Shown piece after piece: positions 61,358 through 64,000 of a DNA stretch of 64,000 bases. Under the pieces are notes generated by a model. It was not told where the DNA came from and ran no database searches. It saw nothing but the letters and a program-made list of their open reading frames with translations. The DNA is taken from positions 62,001 to 126,000 of the forward strand of contig NZ_KB905697.1 of the NCBI RefSeq assembly GCF_000380985.1, in the 5' to 3' direction. Positions within the stretch are counted from its first letter, which is position 1, and each line of letters opens with the position of its first letter. The position numbers were made by a program, and so were the translations under genes. Source of the DNA: Proteiniphilum acetatigenes DSM 18083 (GTDB lineage: Bacteria; Bacteroidota; Bacteroidia; Bacteroidales; Dysgonomonadaceae).

Positions 61358-62056
61358 TCAACTTAATTGTTTTCTTTTAAGATTCGGCTTATCGGAATGG
61401 ATCATCCCGTCTTTCAGATAAATATTCCGATGGGCATAGTCTGCTATTTCCTGTTCATGCGTAATTAAAATAATGGTGTTTCCTTCTTTGTGCAATTCAT
61501 CGAACAACCTCATGATCTCTACCCCTGTTTTAGAATCGAGCGCTCCGGTAGGTTCATCCGCCAACAATATCCCGGGATTGGTTACCAGAGCCCTGGCAAT
61601 AGCTACTCTCTGTCGCTGTCCGCCACTCAATTCCGAAGGTTTATGATGCAACCGGTCAGACAACCCTACCCTTTCCAAAGCTTTCAATGCCTTTTCCCGG
61701 CGCTCAATACCCGGTATTCCCGCATAAACTAACGGCAATTCCACATTCTGAATGGCATTCAACCGAGGCAGCAGATTAAAATTCTGAAAAATAAAACCTA
61801 TTTCCCTGTTTCTGGTAAGCGAAAGGGCATCATCATCCAAAGTATTCACATCAATATTGTTCAGATAGTAATGCCCGCTCGATGCGGTATCCAGGCAACC
61901 GAGGATATTCATTAATGTCGACTTACCCGAACCGGAAGGCCCCATGATCGCCACATATTCGTTTTTTTCGATATAGAGGTTGATACCGTGTATGACAGGG
62001 ATTTCACTTTCTCCGAGGGAATAACTCTTCTTCAGGTTTTTTATTTCTATCAACAT
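61358..62056 (-). CDS. MacB/LolD-type ABC transporter ATPase
   Basis: The 232-residue ATPase has Walker [10 protein letters not shown] (39-47), Q-loop [10 protein letters not shown], signature LSGGQ (143-147), Walker [13 protein letters not shown] and switch His200. It energises the FtsX-type permease encoded 11 bases upstream. Sequence and context fit export of a peptide, lipid or drug through the MacAB-TolC type route; the substrate is unknown. Confidence 0.93.
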   Translation of the reverse strand: MLIEIKNLKKSYSLGESEIPVIHGINLYIEKNEYVAIMGPSGSGKSTLMNILGCLDTASSGHYYLNNIDVNTLDDDALSLTRNREIGFIFQNFNLLPRLNAIQNVELPLVYAGIPGIERREKALKALERVGLSDRLHHKPSELSGGQRQRVAIARALVTNPGILLADEPTGALDSKTGVEIMRLFDELHKEGNTIILITHEQEIADYAHRNIYLKDGMIHSDKPNLKRKQLS

Positions 62057-62067
62057 ATCATTTTATT

Positions 62068-63306
62068 TTATTCGTAACGGATAGAGTCTACAGGTTTCAA
62101 ATTGGCGGCGTTCTTTGCCGGCAGATAGCCAAAACTCACCCCCACGATTACCGAAAAGGAGAATGCGATAAAAACGGAGTAGGGTTTGATAAAGGTGGTT
62201 ATATCCGTAAACAGGGTAACGATCAACGACAATACTACACCGATCAGCACACCTATCAATCCACCGGTAATACTGATTGCCACCGATTCGGTGACAAACT
62301 GGCTCATAATATCGATCTTCCGGGCTCCTACCGATCTTCGGATCCCTATCTCGCGTGTACGCTCCATTACAGTTGCCAGCATAATGTTCATAATACCTAT
62401 GCCTCCTACCAATAACGATATGGCAGCAATGGCTCCCAAAAGGAAGTTATAGATCTGCCGTTCTTTTTCTTCCTGTTTAAGAAGCTCGTAAGGGATCACA
62501 ATACTGTAATCGTCATTATTAAAGTGATGTCTCTTTAATATTTCATCAATAATTTTGGAAGCCTCGATCAATTTATCCGAATTATTGATCTGCACCGTGA
62601 TCTGCTGTATTTCACTGGAGAGGATATTATCCCGTGTAAAACGGTTCAGGAACAAAGATAACGGCACATAGACATCCGTATTCAGATCCCTTGCAGCCAG
62701 TTCACCTACGGTTTCAGTAAAAAGACTTTTCGATGCCAGTATGCCAATCACTTCCAGCCATTGGTCGTCTATCTTTACCAGCTTACCGATAGGATCTTCA
62801 CCTTTAAAAAAACTGGCAGCCACACCCGCACCCAGGACACAGACCTTTAATCGTTCGTTGTAATGTTTTTCATTGATGAAGTAGCCTTGTTGGACTTTAT
62901 AATTCATCAAACTGAGAAAATCGGGTGTAATGCCTATAACAGTAGATTTTACCGATTTGTCATCAAACTTCACTTCGGTATTTTTTTCTGCCTGCGATGC
63001 AACCCTTTCAACTCCCGGGACAATTTCCTTAATGACATTGGCATCCTGAATGGAAAGACCCTGGGAGAATTTAGCCCGCACCTCTTCCAGCTCTTCATCG
63101 GAGAGTGATTTTTCCCTGACAATGATATTGTTTACCCCCAAATCCTGGTATTTCGCAATAGCCTCGCGTTTTGCACCTTCCCCGATCGATAACATAGTAA
63201 TCACCGATGCCACACCAAATATGATTCCCAGCATTGTCAGGAAAGAGCGAAATTTGTGGTCAACCAGTCCCTGAAGTGCCAAGCGAATATTTTCACCGTA
63301 TTGCAT
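62068..63306 (-). CDS. MacB-type ABC transporter permease
   Basis: The 412-residue permease has one N-terminal membrane helix (about 20-40), a periplasmic MacB core domain (about 45-270) and three C-terminal helices of the FtsX domain. These contain GGIGIMNIMLATVMERTREIGIRRSVGARK and end LPAKNAANLKPVDSIRYE (in parts). It works with the adjacent ATPase and HlyD adaptor. The start lies 8 bases after the adaptor stop. Confidence 0.93.
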   Translation of the reverse strand: MQYGENIRLALQGLVDHKFRSFLTMLGIIFGVASVITMLSIGEGAKREAIAKYQDLGVNNIIVREKSLSDEELEEVRAKFSQGLSIQDANVIKEIVPGVERVASQAEKNTEVKFDDKSVKSTVIGITPDFLSLMNYKVQQGYFINEKHYNERLKVCVLGAGVAASFFKGEDPIGKLVKIDDQWLEVIGILASKSLFTETVGELAARDLNTDVYVPLSLFLNRFTRDNILSSEIQQITVQINNSDKLIEASKIIDEILKRHHFNNDDYSIVIPYELLKQEEKERQIYNFLLGAIAAISLLVGGIGIMNIMLATVMERTREIGIRRSVGARKIDIMSQFVTESVAISITGGLIGVLIGVVLSLIVTLFTDITTFIKPYSVFIAFSFSVIVGVSFGYLPAKNAANLKPVDSIRYE

Positions 63307-63314
63307 ATGCTGTT

Positions 63315-64000
63315 TTATAAAAATTCACAACTCACTGTCATCCCCGGCTTTAATCTCTCATCCGGCTCTAATATCCTGACTTCCACATCAAAAACTCTTT
63401 GACGGGATTTTTGGTCTTTCAACCTGCATAACTTCCCGATATAGGCTATTTCACCTTCAAAGACCACCTTTGGCAATGCATCTAAACGAACTGATACTTT
63501 CTGGTTGACCTCTATTTTCAGAAAGTCGGTCTCATTCACCTGGGTATTCACTTTCATAAACTCCAGTTCGGGAACTTTGGCCAAATTATTTCCCGCATAA
63601 ATATTATCCCCTATTTTGTATAAAGTAGGATTGATATTTTGCCGATTCAATTCAATCTGAAATACGCCTGATACAGGTGTCCGTAAAGTAAGTGTCGGCA
63701 GCAATGCTTTTGCATTTTCTATCTCTTTTCTAATCTGTTCGACCCTGATCTCCTGAATTTTTAAATCGTTAGCATTGATGACCTTATTCAACTCATAGAT
63801 CCTTTTCTCTTTCTCAAGATTGATCTCTGCCTGGTCAAACTCCAGTTTTTTTATCCGTCGTAACCGTTCCGATTCAAAACGGGATGCTTCCAATTCGATC
63901 TTTTTTAAATCGAATGACGCCAGTTCGTTTCTGATTCTCGATTCGCTTTCCTGTTCCCTGTTTTCCTGTTCCACATACAATTTTTCCAACACGGCTAATT
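63315..64000 (-). CDS. HlyD/MacA-type periplasmic adaptor (partial, 5' end outside window)
   Basis: The frame is open to the window edge; only about the last 228 codons are present. They show a long coiled coil (about the first 95 residues, rich in Glu, Lys and Arg) and the second half of the lipoyl domain (LRTPVSGVFQIEL). The beta-barrel domain includes VSVRLDALPKVVFEGEIAYIG and the end is ERLKPGMTVSCEFL. This is a membrane-fusion protein bridging the MacB-type permease and TolC. Confidence 0.9.
   Translation of the reverse strand, partial: LAVLEKLYVEQENREQESESRIRNELASFDLKKIELEASRFESERLRRIKKLEFDQAEINLEKEKRIYELNKVINANDLKIQEIRVEQIRKEIENAKALLPTLTLRTPVSGVFQIELNRQNINPTLYKIGDNIYAGNNLAKVPELEFMKVNTQVNETDFLKIEVNQKVSVRLDALPKVVFEGEIAYIGKLCRLKDQKSRQRVFDVEVRILEPDERLKPGMTVSCEFL

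Overview
The window is a 64 kb chromosomal segment of a Bacteroidota (Bacteroidales) genome. The evidence is a SusC/SusD pair, a BamD lipoprotein, DUF4293, DUF4919 and DUF5686 proteins, separate methylmalonyl-CoA mutase subunits, and promoters of the Bacteroides type (TTTG, about 19-21 bp, TAnnTTTG) in place of sigma-70 boxes. Shine-Dalgarno sequences are mostly absent. Gene content and intergenic repeats resemble the Dysgonomonadaceae/Porphyromonadaceae side of the order; that placement is an inference. No phage, transposase, rRNA or CRISPR array is visible.

Layout. 1-8.6 kb (mostly minus): a partial DUF3316-like gene, topoisomerase IV subunit A, an M48 lipoprotein protease, DUF4293, RNA polymerase omega, bamD, a GH3-family adenylating enzyme and a Crp/Fnr regulator. 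9-20.8 kb (plus): a DUF5686 outer-membrane protein, ispE, an S9 peptidase, an inositol-monophosphatase-family protein, a frameshifted ZIP transporter, an XRE-cupin regulator with an acyl-CoA synthetase, fabD and a DUF4919 protein. 20.8-25.1 kb: corA with an orphan HigA, a slipin (SPFH) gene, a candidate structured RNA, and a divergent WYL regulator. 25-37.6 kb (minus): a lipoprotein hydrolase, a TonB-type beta-barrel protein, methylmalonyl-CoA mutase mutB and mutA with a UbiA-family prenyltransferase between them, a ygbA/LuxR pair linked to nitrosative stress, a secreted metallopeptidase and an SDR. 37.9-45.3 kb (minus): the cell-shape cluster purH-mreB-mreC-mreD-mrdA-rodA. 45.4-50.9 kb: a phosphoesterase, a ROK kinase, a YgjP-type peptidase and a divergent tryptophanase-family lyase. 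50.9-59.7 kb: a small lipoprotein, susD-susC with a long leader, a secreted GDPD and hemW. 59.7-64 kb (minus): TolC, a MacB-type ABC ATPase and permease, and the start of an HlyD adaptor, forming one efflux system.

The most unusual signal is at 23.64-23.84 kb on the minus strand. Two tRNA-like modules occur in circularly permuted order: T-arm, then an acceptor-like stem closed by a short loop, then D-arm. The first module has a closing stem in place of an anticodon arm, as I recall for bacterial Y RNAs. It lies in the leader of a slipin gene and faces a WYL regulator across a shared promoter region with a 21-bp inverted repeat. This looks like an RNA-sensing or RNA-repair locus, although no rtcB or Ro60 gene is present in the window.

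A second window-wide signal is a dispersed intergenic repeat. Two of its copies end in a complete promoter, and these sit directly before the DUF5686 and tryptophanase-family genes.
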